From assembly GCA_020028195.1 (NCBI GenBank), contig JAHWYE010000220.1, positions 1 to 5,408 of the forward strand: a stretch of 5,408 nt of DNA, read 5' to 3'. A model generated the notes under the pieces. The model made no database searches. It saw only the letters and a program-made list of their open reading frames with translations, and had not been told where the DNA came from. Each line of letters starts with the position of its first letter. The stretch's first letter is position 1. This document shows positions 1 to 5,408 of this stretch, piece by piece. Source of the stretch: Nitrospirota bacterium (GTDB taxonomy: Bacteria > Nitrospirota > Nitrospiria > Nitrospirales > Nitrospiraceae). The position numbers and the translations under genes were made by a program.

Positions 1-429
1 CTGGGCTACGAGGCCGCAGGGAAGGAACGTGCAAGGATAGCGGAAGAAAAGGAAGCCATTGCGAGGGAATTCCGTTCGAAACGACCACCGGAGGCAGCTC
101 GTACCGGAATGGAGATCCAGGACAGTAACCTGCCCGTCAGGATCGGTGGCGACATCGAGGACACGACGCTGAACCAGAACTTCGGCGCAGACATCGGATA
201 CACGGTATCGCCGTACAGTGATGTGCGGGAAGACCTGCGTCCCAGAAGGGGGACGGACATCCAGGACACCACCCTCCCTAACCGCATCGGTCCCGACACT
301 CAGGATACGACCCTGCCTTATAGCTTCGGGTTTGAAGTCGAAAAGAAGGAGAACCCGACAGGCTCTACGACAACCCCCAACCGGGTTGGCCCCAACATTG
401 GCGATTCGAGCTCCAACCGTCGCCCGTAA
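1..429 (+). CDS. C-terminal part of an unrecognised 13-residue-repeat protein
   Basis: The frame is open from the first base to TAA at 427-429, giving 142 residues of a protein whose start lies outside the window; the ATG at 109 is only an internal candidate. The first ~35 residues are strongly charged and rich in Ala, Glu, Lys and Arg (for example KERARIAEEKEAIAREF), likely helical or coiled-coil. The rest is built of degenerate 13-residue units resembling DIQDTTLPNRIG, ending in an Asn/Ser/Arg-rich tail. There is no cysteine, membrane segment or catalytic motif in the visible part. Third codon positions are mostly G or C in this frame. The repeat copies differ at synonymous sites while keeping the residues, which favours this strand over the antisense frame open across 6-299. 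It converges on the lipoprotein gene with only 5 nt between stops. I do not recognise the family; a structural, secreted or binding role would be guesswork. Confidence 0.68.
   Translation: MGYEAAGKERARIAEEKEAIAREFRSKRPPEAARTGMEIQDSNLPVRIGGDIEDTTLNQNFGADIGYTVSPYSDVREDLRPRRGTDIQDTTLPNRIGPDTQDTTLPYSFGFEVEKKENPTGSTTTPNRVGPNIGDSSSNRRP
109..426 (+). repeat. Degenerate 39-nt coding repeats (13-residue units)
   Basis: Units begin at 109 (MEIQDSNLPVRIG), 148 (GDIEDTTLNQNFG), 253 (TDIQDTTLPNRIG) and 292 (PDTQDTTLPYSFG), each exactly 39 nt. Decayed versions start at 187, 331 and 391; the 331 copy carries an insertion but still ends in TTTPNRVG, and the 391 copy reads PNIGDSSSNRRP. The consensus is roughly [DE]-I-x-D-T-T-L-P-x-R-I-G. 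Nucleotide identity between copies is clearly lower than residue similarity, so these are old duplications kept at protein level, not a recent satellite. Confidence 0.75.
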
Positions 430-1344
430 CCGGACTAGATTCTAGAGCGCACCGGCGGCATCGGTTCCCACCTGTCGCCTTCGTCCCGGCTTCGATACAA
501 CCCACTTCCATTGGTCCCCACATAGAACATCTTCGGATCGGTCGGGCTCTGCGCAAGCGAGCGGACATTCAGACTCGCCAAGCCTTTGTTGATGGGAATC
601 CAGGTTATTCCTCCGTCTTCGCTCTTGTGCACTCCCTCTCGGCTCGCTATACAAATCACGCCGGCTTTCGCCCGGTCGAGCACCATGGCGCTAATCATCT
701 GGTCCGGCAGCGACTGGGCGATGCGAGTCCAGGACTTCGCTCCATCGGTGGACCTGTAGAGCCCGTTCAGCGTGGCCGCATAGACCGTATCAGGCACATG
801 AGGGTCCACCTGAATGACCGTCACGCCTAGGGCGCGTGAGGACTGCAGTATATCGGGCGGTACCAGACCGTTGTTGGCCTTCTCCCACCGCACTGCCCGA
901 TTCATAGTCTTGTACACCCCTCCGCTGGTGCCGGCATAAAGGATCGTGGGCCTGGTGGAGTCGAGCGCCAGGGTTACAACCATGAGCACTTCTTTCATCC
1001 CGTCCATCCGCTTCTGCCACGTCTCGCCGCCATTTTGCGACTCGAAGATCCCTAGTGTAGTGGCCACAAACAGCCGGTTGCTGTCGAGCGGGTCAAAGAC
1101 AAACTGGTTGACCACAGACGTCATGACGACACCTTCCAGCCCAGATCGCTGAGATACCCACCGTTGTCCCCCGTCATAGCTCTTGAAGACGGCATCGCCT
1201 TTCGTTCCGGCATAGACCGTCGCGGGGTATGCTGGATCAATCGCCATGGAAATCACGCGCGAGTGGGTCATTCCCTTTGAAAGGTTCTCCCAGGTCTGCC
1301 CTCCATCCCGTGTCTTAAAGATGTAATCGGTTGTCGCGACATAC

Positions 1345-1355
1345 AGGATTGACGA
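1345..1355 (-). other. Frame junction and inferred 17-bp deletion scar in the lipoprotein gene
   Basis: On the minus strand TCGTCAATCCT is meaningful in two frames. In the signal-peptide frame it completes GTC-GTC-AAT-CCT (VVNP); in the propeller frame it reads TCG-TCA-ATC-CTG (SSIL). This is what remains if a deletion occurred between two copies of an 11-nt direct repeat 17 nt apart. The other six blades always have nine residues from the Asp/Ser position of the DP-like motif to the blade's Tyr/Phe/Cys, which predicts two missing residues here. Confidence 0.5.
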
Positions 1356-1377
1356 CTATGGCGTCGCTGCCTCCACA

Positions 1378-1440
1378 GCCAGCGAGGAAGAAGGTGAGAC
1401 TCAGAAGGGCAATTGAGAGCAGCAAACCGCGGGGTAGCAT
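1378..1440 (-). other. Lipoprotein (type II) signal peptide coding segment
   Basis: Codons 1-21 of the propeller lipoprotein. There is a short basic n-region with Arg4, a Leu-rich h-region of about 14 residues, and the lipobox Leu19-Ala20-Gly21 followed by Cys22 (codon TGT at 1375-1377). After the cysteine come GGSD, a typical small and polar linker. Asp is not at position +2, so under the E. coli Lol rule the mature protein would be sent to the outer membrane; whether that rule holds in this organism is unknown. The segment is out of frame with the propeller body. Confidence 0.8.
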
Positions 1441-1469
1441 GTGGAGGAATGTAGTGGCGTCGATGCCAG

Positions 1470-1967
1470 TTACCGATAGTTCACGAATTGCAGGTCGATT
1501 CCGAAATCCTTCTGCCTGAGAAACGCGATCACGGCCTGTAACTCGTCTCTGCTCCTGCTCTGCACGCGGAGTTGGTCACCTTGAATCTGCGCCTGCGCCT
1601 TGAACTTCGCATCTCGAATCTCCTTGGCGATCACCTTGGCTTTCTCATCAGGGATGCCGCTTTGGATGGCAATCACTTGCCGCACAGTCCCGCCGAGCGC
1701 CTCCTCCAGTTTGCCATAAGTGAGGGCCTTCAGCGAGACATTACGCTTCACGCATTTGGCTTTCAGGATTTCCAGCACTGCCTTGAGCTTATATTCGTCG
1801 TCCGACAGCACGCTCAACTCTCTTTCTTTCTCTTTCAGCGTGAGGTCCGTCTTTGAGTTCTTGAAGTCGAACCGCTGCCGGATCTCCTTCATCGTCTGCT
1901 CCACAGCATTCTTGACTTCCTGCATATCCACCTGCGACACCACGTCAAACGAGTTCAGATCAGCCAC
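1470..1967 (-). CDS. yajQ: YajQ family (UPF0234) nucleotide-binding protein
   Basis: This is an intact 165-residue protein, close to the 163 residues of E. coli YajQ, starting at GTG 1965-1967 and ending at TAA 1470-1472. Family signatures are clear: the N-terminal SFDVVSQVDMQEVKNAV stretch leading to RFDFKNSKTDL, the central GKLEEALGGTVRQ, and the C-terminal VQSRSRDELQAVIAFLRQKDF followed by LQFVNYR. The fold known for the family is two ferredoxin-like/RRM-like halves, and the protein is cytoplasmic. A Xanthomonas member has been reported to bind cyclic di-GMP and affect transcription of virulence genes, and E. coli YajQ has been reported to bind nucleic acid; the ligand here cannot be read from sequence. 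The gene begins 18 nt after cstA and is followed after 29 nt by the lipoprotein gene, so co-transcription with both is likely. A run of six G before the start serves as ribosome binding site. Confidence 0.95.
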   Translation of the reverse strand: MADLNSFDVVSQVDMQEVKNAVEQTMKEIRQRFDFKNSKTDLTLKEKERELSVLSDDEYKLKAVLEILKAKCVKRNVSLKALTYGKLEEALGGTVRQVIAIQSGIPDEKAKVIAKEIRDAKFKAQAQIQGDQLRVQSRSRDELQAVIAFLRQKDFGIDLQFVNYR

Positions 1968-1973
1968 GAGACA

Positions 1974-1979
1974 CCCCCC
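1974..1979 (-). promoter_or_regulatory. Ribosome binding site of yajQ
   Basis: On the minus strand a GGGGGG run (within TGGGGGGTG) sits six nt before the GTG start. It supports the GTG at 1965-1967, for which no upstream ATG competes, and lies inside the 18-nt cstA-yajQ gap. Confidence 0.6.
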
Positions 1980-1985
1980 ACTCTA

Positions 1986-3980
1986 TTAACAACATCGTCC
2001 GGGCGGAATGTTGATACCATCGCCCACAATGGGGCGAGACCCAGCCACAGACGCTTCTCCCGAATAAACCAAGACTTCACTGGTCGTGTACGGCGTCCCC
2101 TGCACCAGATACCCATACCACCACCGGGCGCTGTCCATCAGCACGATGACGGCCAGCAGCGCCACGATACCAACCAGCGCGGCATCCACATATAGTGAGA
2201 GGGCTTGCCCAGGTCCGCCAACACTTGCTGCTTTTCCCACAAACAAATAGAACAGTTCATAGGAACCGGTGAGTGTAATGGCGCCGACGAACAACATTGG
2301 GACCGCGGTCACCCACAGGTACCGAGCCTTGCCCATTTTAATTAGAACCGTGGTGCCTACGCAGAGCGCCAGCGTCCCCAACAACTGGTTCGCTGCTCCA
2401 AACATGGGCCAGATCGTCGAGATACTCCCTGTGTGGATCAGATAGCCCCAGGCGCCCACCACGGCGGCGCTGCTGGCGATCACCCCCGGCCACCAGTTGA
2501 TCCGCAGCAGTGGAAGGTACAGGCGTCCACCCATTTCCTGGACCAAATAGCGCGCGACACGCGTGCCCGCATCAATGGTCGTGAGGATGAACAGAGCCTC
2601 GAACAGCAGCGCAAACTGGTACCAATAGGCCATCAAGTTGGCCATACCCGGAAGTCCGGCAAAGATGGAAGCCATCCCGACCGCGAGAGAGACAGCCCCA
2701 CCCGGCCTGCCTGACACGTCCACCTCGACGAGTCGAGAGAGTTCCTGAATTCTCCCCACAGAGAATCCCATCGCCCCGAGCGCGTCCGATGACAGGATGG
2801 TATTGATCGCCAGGTAGTCGCCGGGAATCAGTACGCCTGCCGCGATCAGCGCCATCACGCCCACAAAGCTCTCCATCAACATCGCACCGTAGCCCACGAT
2901 GGCATGGGACTCGCGCTCAATCATCTTGGGGGTGGTGCCGGATGAGACGAGGGAATGAAACCCGGAGATCGCCCCGCACGCAATGGTGATGAAGACAAAC
3001 GGGAACATCGTGCCGGGAATGATGGGGCCGCCACCGTGAATGAACTGGGTGAGGGCCGGCATCTCAATCGGTGGAGCCAGCACGATCACTCCGATCGCCA
3101 GCAGTGCAACCACGCCGACCTTCATGAAGGTCGACAGGTAGTCTCGCGGGACAAGGAGCATCCAGGCAGGAAGGACTGACGCCACGAAACCGTACCCTGC
3201 TAGCAACCACACCAACGTCTGTCTCTCGAAATAGAACCATCCTGCGAAATCGGACTGAGCCACCGCCCGTCCTGCCATCACCGCAATAATCAGCAACGTG
3301 ACGCCCAGTACCGAGACTTCTCCGACCCGTCCGGGACGAAACTTCTGCAGGTAAAACCCCATCAGGAACGCGATGGGAATCGTCATAGCAATCGTGAAGG
3401 TACCCCAGGCGTTCCTATAAAGGGCATTCACGACTGCCAGCCCTAACCCGGCCAAGGCAACCACCACGATGAACAGCACAGCTACCGCCGTCGCCATGCC
3501 GGTGATCACGCCGACCTCATCCCGCGCGATCTCCGGCAATGATCGACCGTTCCGCCGAATCGAGGCCACCAGAATAATGAAGTCCTGAACCGCCCCGGCC
3601 AGCACGGCGCCGATCACCAGCCACAAGAATCCGGGGAGATACCCGAACTGCGCGGCGAGCACCGGCCCCAGCAGGGGCCCGGCCCCTGCAATGGCCGCGA
3701 AGTGATGACCTGCCAGAACGTACTTGTTGGCTGGATAGAAGTTGATGCCGTCGTACAGCCGATGGGCAGGCGTGACGCGCTCGTTGTTCAGTTCCACCAC
3801 CCGGCACGCCAAGAATCGTCCGTAAAACCGAAATGCCAGCACATAGAAACACGCGGCGGCGACCACCAGCCACAGACCATTGACCTTCTCGCCTGGGTTG
3901 AAGGCGCCCGTGACAAAGCCGAACGCCACAGCGCACAGCACCGCCACGAGTGGCCAAAAGAGCTTCATCACGCGTTCCAT
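1986..3980 (-). CDS. cstA: Carbon starvation protein CstA-family transporter
   Basis: This is an intact polytopic inner-membrane transporter of 664 residues from ATG 3978-3980. The family hallmarks are present: the N-terminal CstA domain with GHHFAAIAGAGPLLGPVLAA (residues 91-110), then GYLPG, LAGAVQDF (127-134) and RRNGRSL; the central FPFVFITIACGAISGFHSL and SGTTPKMI (326-354); and WPMFGAANQLLG (524-535) in the C-terminal 5TM region. It is somewhat shorter than E. coli CstA (701). Characterised relatives take up pyruvate (E. coli CstA and BtsT), and CstA has also been linked to peptide use; the substrate here is not determined. The frame continues up to a GTG at 4082, but that would overlap the flippase gene by 44 nt. 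Homology to E. coli CstA begins around MKLFW, and an AGGA precedes 3980, so I chose 3980; ATG 3968 is the alternative. The hydrophilic C-terminal tail ends in a Cys-Cys pair. yajQ follows after 18 nt. Confidence 0.95.
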   Translation of the reverse strand: MERVMKLFWPLVAVLCAVAFGFVTGAFNPGEKVNGLWLVVAAACFYVLAFRFYGRFLACRVVELNNERVTPAHRLYDGINFYPANKYVLAGHHFAAIAGAGPLLGPVLAAQFGYLPGFLWLVIGAVLAGAVQDFIILVASIRRNGRSLPEIARDEVGVITGMATAVAVLFIVVVALAGLGLAVVNALYRNAWGTFTIAMTIPIAFLMGFYLQKFRPGRVGEVSVLGVTLLIIAVMAGRAVAQSDFAGWFYFERQTLVWLLAGYGFVASVLPAWMLLVPRDYLSTFMKVGVVALLAIGVIVLAPPIEMPALTQFIHGGGPIIPGTMFPFVFITIACGAISGFHSLVSSGTTPKMIERESHAIVGYGAMLMESFVGVMALIAAGVLIPGDYLAINTILSSDALGAMGFSVGRIQELSRLVEVDVSGRPGGAVSLAVGMASIFAGLPGMANLMAYWYQFALLFEALFILTTIDAGTRVARYLVQEMGGRLYLPLLRINWWPGVIASSAAVVGAWGYLIHTGSISTIWPMFGAANQLLGTLALCVGTTVLIKMGKARYLWVTAVPMLFVGAITLTGSYELFYLFVGKAASVGGPGQALSLYVDAALVGIVALLAVIVLMDSARWWYGYLVQGTPYTTSEVLVYSGEASVAGSRPIVGDGINIPPGRCC

Positions 3981-3988
3981 TCGAGGTA

Positions 3989-3992
3989 TCCT
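3989..3992 (-). promoter_or_regulatory. Ribosome binding site of cstA
   Basis: AGGA on the minus strand, eight nt before ATG 3978-3980. It decides the start in favour of 3980 over the upstream GTG at 4082, whose use would overlap the preceding gene. Confidence 0.55.
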
Positions 3993-4038
3993 AACAAGCT
4001 CGTGAAACCCTGTAAACGGAAGTTGCCCATTTATGTTC

Positions 4039-5049
4039 TTATTTCTTGCCATTCGGAATAGGCAACTCCGTGCCTCGACCACCTATTGCTGCGAGGCACA
4101 GCAGTCCTATTCCAATCCAGACCAATTCGCGTACCCGTCTCAAGAGGGCGAAGGTGATGCCGGTCAGCTCGCCATAGCCGAAGGCGAGCAGGAGCAAGAG
4201 ATTCCCGCCATCCTGCGCACCCAGGCTTCCCGGGATGAAGAACGTCCCGCCCTTGATGAAGACGGACAGGGCTCCGATAGAGATGGCTGACAGCAGGTCT
4301 GCCGGACCACCAAGGTAATAGAGAATCACATAGACCTCCAACGCCTCCGCTAACCAGCCAAGAAAGAAAGTACCAGTTGCGAGGAGGAACGCACGCTGAT
4401 CTCGAGCATAGAAGTCCAGGATCGTGCGATCGAGATCCCGAAGCCTTTCCTCGCGGACTTCAAGGAAGTGAATCCGAATTCGAGATTGCCGCAAGACTCC
4501 TAACAGGCCCGTGAACAGCCCCCGGCGTTGGACTACCACGAAGATCACCGTCCCGAACAGCAGCAGTCCAACGCTGACCGAGGCCGCCACCACCGCGTGA
4601 GCGGGCGATCCTGATGAGCCTAGAATCCAGAACCCCAGCGCGATGCCGAGTAAGATAAACCCCACCTGAGCGATAGTCATGGTAGTCTTGGCGGTGACGA
4701 CGGAAGCGAACCCTTCCACCATCGGCACGCCATGCTTCTTTAGCAGGTACGCTTTCAGCGGCTCTCCCCCCACATAGGCGGTCGGCGTGGTCATGTTCAC
4801 GACTTCGCCTGCGGCGCGGATCGCGAACAGGCGCCCAAATGAGACCGCATCGGCGTGCCGACCCAGCGTGAGCCGCCATCCGAACGCCTCCAGAACATAC
4901 ATAAGAACCGACGGCAGGAGGATGATGAGGAGGGCGGCAATCCCAACCCCAGCAACAGCATCGAGGATTCGAGCAGGACCGATATACCAGAGAAGACCGA
5001 CCAGCGTGAGGAGGCCAAGAAGGAGGAGGACTAATCTAAGCACGGACAA
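4039..5049 (-). CDS. Flippase-like membrane protein, LPG-synthase TM / HpnL type
   Basis: This is an intact 336-residue integral membrane protein with about seven to eight hydrophobic segments (roughly residues 3-21, 38-55, 124-143, 151-173, 220-246, 251-275, 283-295, 307-322). Family landmarks are VNMTTPTAYVGGEPLKAYLL (84-103), where Pro and Gly-Gly-Glu are typical, and PGSLGAQDGG (273-282), matching the conserved P-x-x-LG-x-Q-[ED]-GG of HpnL-like proteins. The soluble catalytic domain of full MprF enzymes is absent, so aminoacyl-lipid synthesis is unlikely; a lipid transport or flipping role is the usual inference. The start is ambiguous: TTG at 5047-5049 gives the stated length, while GTG at 5041-5043 is two codons shorter. 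Both overlap the end of the preceding gene (reconstructed stop 5036-5038), suggesting translational coupling; no strong Shine-Dalgarno is visible. Pairing with a probable phospholipid-type transferase supports a lipid-envelope role. A hopanoid connection is possible, but no hopanoid enzyme is in view. Confidence 0.85.
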   Translation of the reverse strand: MSVLRLVLLLLGLLTLVGLLWYIGPARILDAVAGVGIAALLIILLPSVLMYVLEAFGWRLTLGRHADAVSFGRLFAIRAAGEVVNMTTPTAYVGGEPLKAYLLKKHGVPMVEGFASVVTAKTTMTIAQVGFILLGIALGFWILGSSGSPAHAVVAASVSVGLLLFGTVIFVVVQRRGLFTGLLGVLRQSRIRIHFLEVREERLRDLDRTILDFYARDQRAFLLATGTFFLGWLAEALEVYVILYYLGGPADLLSAISIGALSVFIKGGTFFIPGSLGAQDGGNLLLLLAFGYGELTGITFALLRRVRELVWIGIGLLCLAAIGGRGTELPIPNGKK

Positions 5050-5408
5050 TCGCCGACTGGCGGGTCACCCAGGCCATGATCATCCAAAACACATTTACGC
5101 CGATCGCCGCGGCCCAGAGGAACCATTCCACCTTGTCTGCGAGCGCAAAGATCAACAGCACCACGGAAAAATCTCAACAGCACCACGGAAAAATCTCGAC
5201 TAGTCACGTTCTTGAGAAGGAGTTCCGCCCAAGCGGTTTCTAGGGGTCTACTCCATGCACGCTGTTCACGGAGCGTTAGGGCCCGGGGCACCAGCCAGAA
5301 GGCAAGGACGTTTCCGACAACCGCAGCTGCTCCCAGAACCAGAGGGAGCCATGATCGCTCAACCGCCTCTTGCTGGTGATAGATTCCCCACGCTATCCCC
5401 ATAAAAAT
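5036..5408 (-). pseudogene. C-terminal part of probable CDP-alcohol phosphatidyltransferase, frameshifted
   Basis: The frame is open at the right edge (IF precedes MGIAWGIY), so the start lies outside the window. It shows the end of one membrane helix, another at LPLVLGAAAVVGNVLAFWLV, a basic loop, then NVTSRDFSVVLL. There a 22-bp tandem duplication shifts the frame and the sequence becomes hydrophilic nonsense to a TAG at 5031-5033. Joining 5408-5175 to 5152-5036 instead gives IFALADKVEWFLWAAAIG, then VNVFWMIMAWVTRQSAIVRA and TAG at 5036-5038: two further helices, 116 residues visible. The RDF-S pattern followed by WAAAIG and a final helix resembles the C-terminus of CDP-alcohol phosphatidyltransferases, including those fused to nucleotidyltransferases. 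The diagnostic catalytic DxxDGxxAR motif would lie beyond the edge, so the family call is tentative. The restored stop overlaps the flippase gene start. Confidence 0.55.
5152..5197. repeat. Perfect 22-bp tandem duplication (two copies)
   Basis: Two identical adjacent 22-nt copies at 5153-5174 and 5175-5196, each starting CAACAGCACC and ending GGAAAAATCT on the plus strand. The periodicity extends one base on each side (T at 5152, C at 5197). The length is not a multiple of three, so it shifts the reading frame of the minus-strand membrane gene. Perfect identity indicates a recent event or an assembly artefact. Confidence 0.95.

Larger units (their letters stand above)
435..1440 (-). pseudogene. 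BNR/Ycf48-like seven-bladed propeller lipoprotein, frameshifted
   Basis: Reading starts at ATG 1438-1440 and gives a lipoprotein signal peptide (MLPRG, hydrophobic core, FFLAGC lipobox, Cys22), then GGSDAIVVNP before running out of frame to a TAA at 1315-1317. The propeller body lies in the next frame, open from TCG at 1353-1355 to TAG at 435-437; that frame has TAG at 1356-1358 just upstream. Allowing one skipped base gives about 334 residues. Seven Asp-box-like motifs occur, with tryptophans near residues 50, 94, 141, 185, 237, 280 and 324, about 44 apart: KTRDGGQTW, KSYDGGQRW, ESQNGGETW, a decayed KTMNRAVRW, RSTDGAKSW, KSEDGGITW and RSRDEGDRW. Blade one lies upstream of the only ATG of the body frame (1271), so a 278-residue product from there would lack both export signal and a blade. 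The predicted site is the periplasm or outer membrane. Ycf48/HCF136 relatives help membrane-complex assembly in phototrophs; the role here is unknown. No clear Shine-Dalgarno precedes 1440; 29 nt separate it from yajQ. Confidence 0.85.

Noticed and set aside
6..299. Antisense frame on the minus strand across the repeat gene.
   Set aside because: Third-position GC bias and residue-level conservation of the repeats favour the plus strand; the antisense product is Ser/Arg-rich and mirrors the repeats.
435..1271. Taking ATG 1271 as the true start of an intact 278-residue propeller protein.
   Set aside because: The same frame continues upstream with a full Asp-box blade (ILYVATTDYIFKTRDGGQTW), and a lipoprotein signal peptide lies just before it in another frame, so this would be a truncated protein.
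1315..1360. Programmed ribosomal frameshifting in the lipoprotein gene.
   Set aside because: No slippery heptamer, shifty stop with a Shine-Dalgarno-like stimulator, or obvious downstream hairpin is seen at the junction; an indel fits better.
1331..1519. Plus-strand 62-residue frame across the lipoprotein 5' end.
   Set aside because: It is antisense to the signal peptide and the yajQ 3' end, with no ribosome binding site or recognisable motif.
3671..3689. Perfect inverted repeat with 9-bp arms (GCAGGGGCC, one-base centre), a possible terminator or operator.
   Set aside because: It lies in cstA codons for the conserved GAGPLLGPV motif, has no T-run after it on either strand, and is explained by coding constraint with GC-rich codons.
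3517..3957. 146-residue minus-strand frame inside cstA and similar long frames on both strands within the intact genes.
   Set aside because: They lie within clearly homologous genes and have Arg/Gly-rich compositions typical of shadow frames in GC-rich DNA.
3981..4082. Longer cstA start at GTG 4080-4082, adding 34 residues.
   Set aside because: It would overlap the flippase gene by 44 nt, the extension is polar and unlike CstA N-termini, and ATG 3980 has an AGGA at proper spacing.

Overview
The window is protein-coding almost end to end. It holds one rightward gene fragment (1-429) and, facing it, a leftward run of five genes filling 435-5408. Reading along the minus strand from the right edge these are: the C-terminal part of a polytopic membrane protein, probably a CDP-alcohol phosphatidyltransferase; an intact flippase-like membrane protein of the lysylphosphatidylglycerol synthase TM / HpnL type; an intact CstA-type carbon starvation transporter; an intact YajQ (UPF0234); and a seven-bladed BNR / Ycf48-like beta-propeller lipoprotein. 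No rRNA, tRNA, CRISPR array, transposase or clear rho-independent terminator is visible.

The organism is a bacterium of moderately high GC content with G/C-rich third codon positions. The lipobox signal peptide points to a diderm. The gene mix would fit Nitrospirota or a similar environmental phylum, but nothing here fixes the taxonomy and I hold that only weakly.

The five leftward genes are tightly packed: overlapping stop and start codons, then gaps of about 58, 18 and 29 nt, with no hairpin terminator between them. They may be one transcript. Four encode envelope or membrane proteins. YajQ is the only soluble one and belongs to a family with a reported cyclic-di-GMP-binding member. A shared pathway is not demonstrated.

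The most informative observation is that the first and last genes of the leftward run are both broken by frameshifts at short repeats. In the right-edge membrane gene, a perfect 22-bp tandem duplication (5152-5197) throws the reading frame; removing one copy restores a sensible membrane C-terminus whose stop overlaps the next gene's start. In the lipoprotein, a good signal peptide (start 1440) is out of frame with the propeller body. The regular spacing of its seven blades predicts that 17 bp are missing between two copies of an 11-bp direct repeat. These could be true mutations, phase-variation-like slippage, or assembly errors.

The rightward fragment at 1-429 encodes an unrecognised protein with a charged segment followed by degenerate 13-residue repeats. 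It is the least explained feature here. I see no convincing evidence of a new defence or mobile system in this window.
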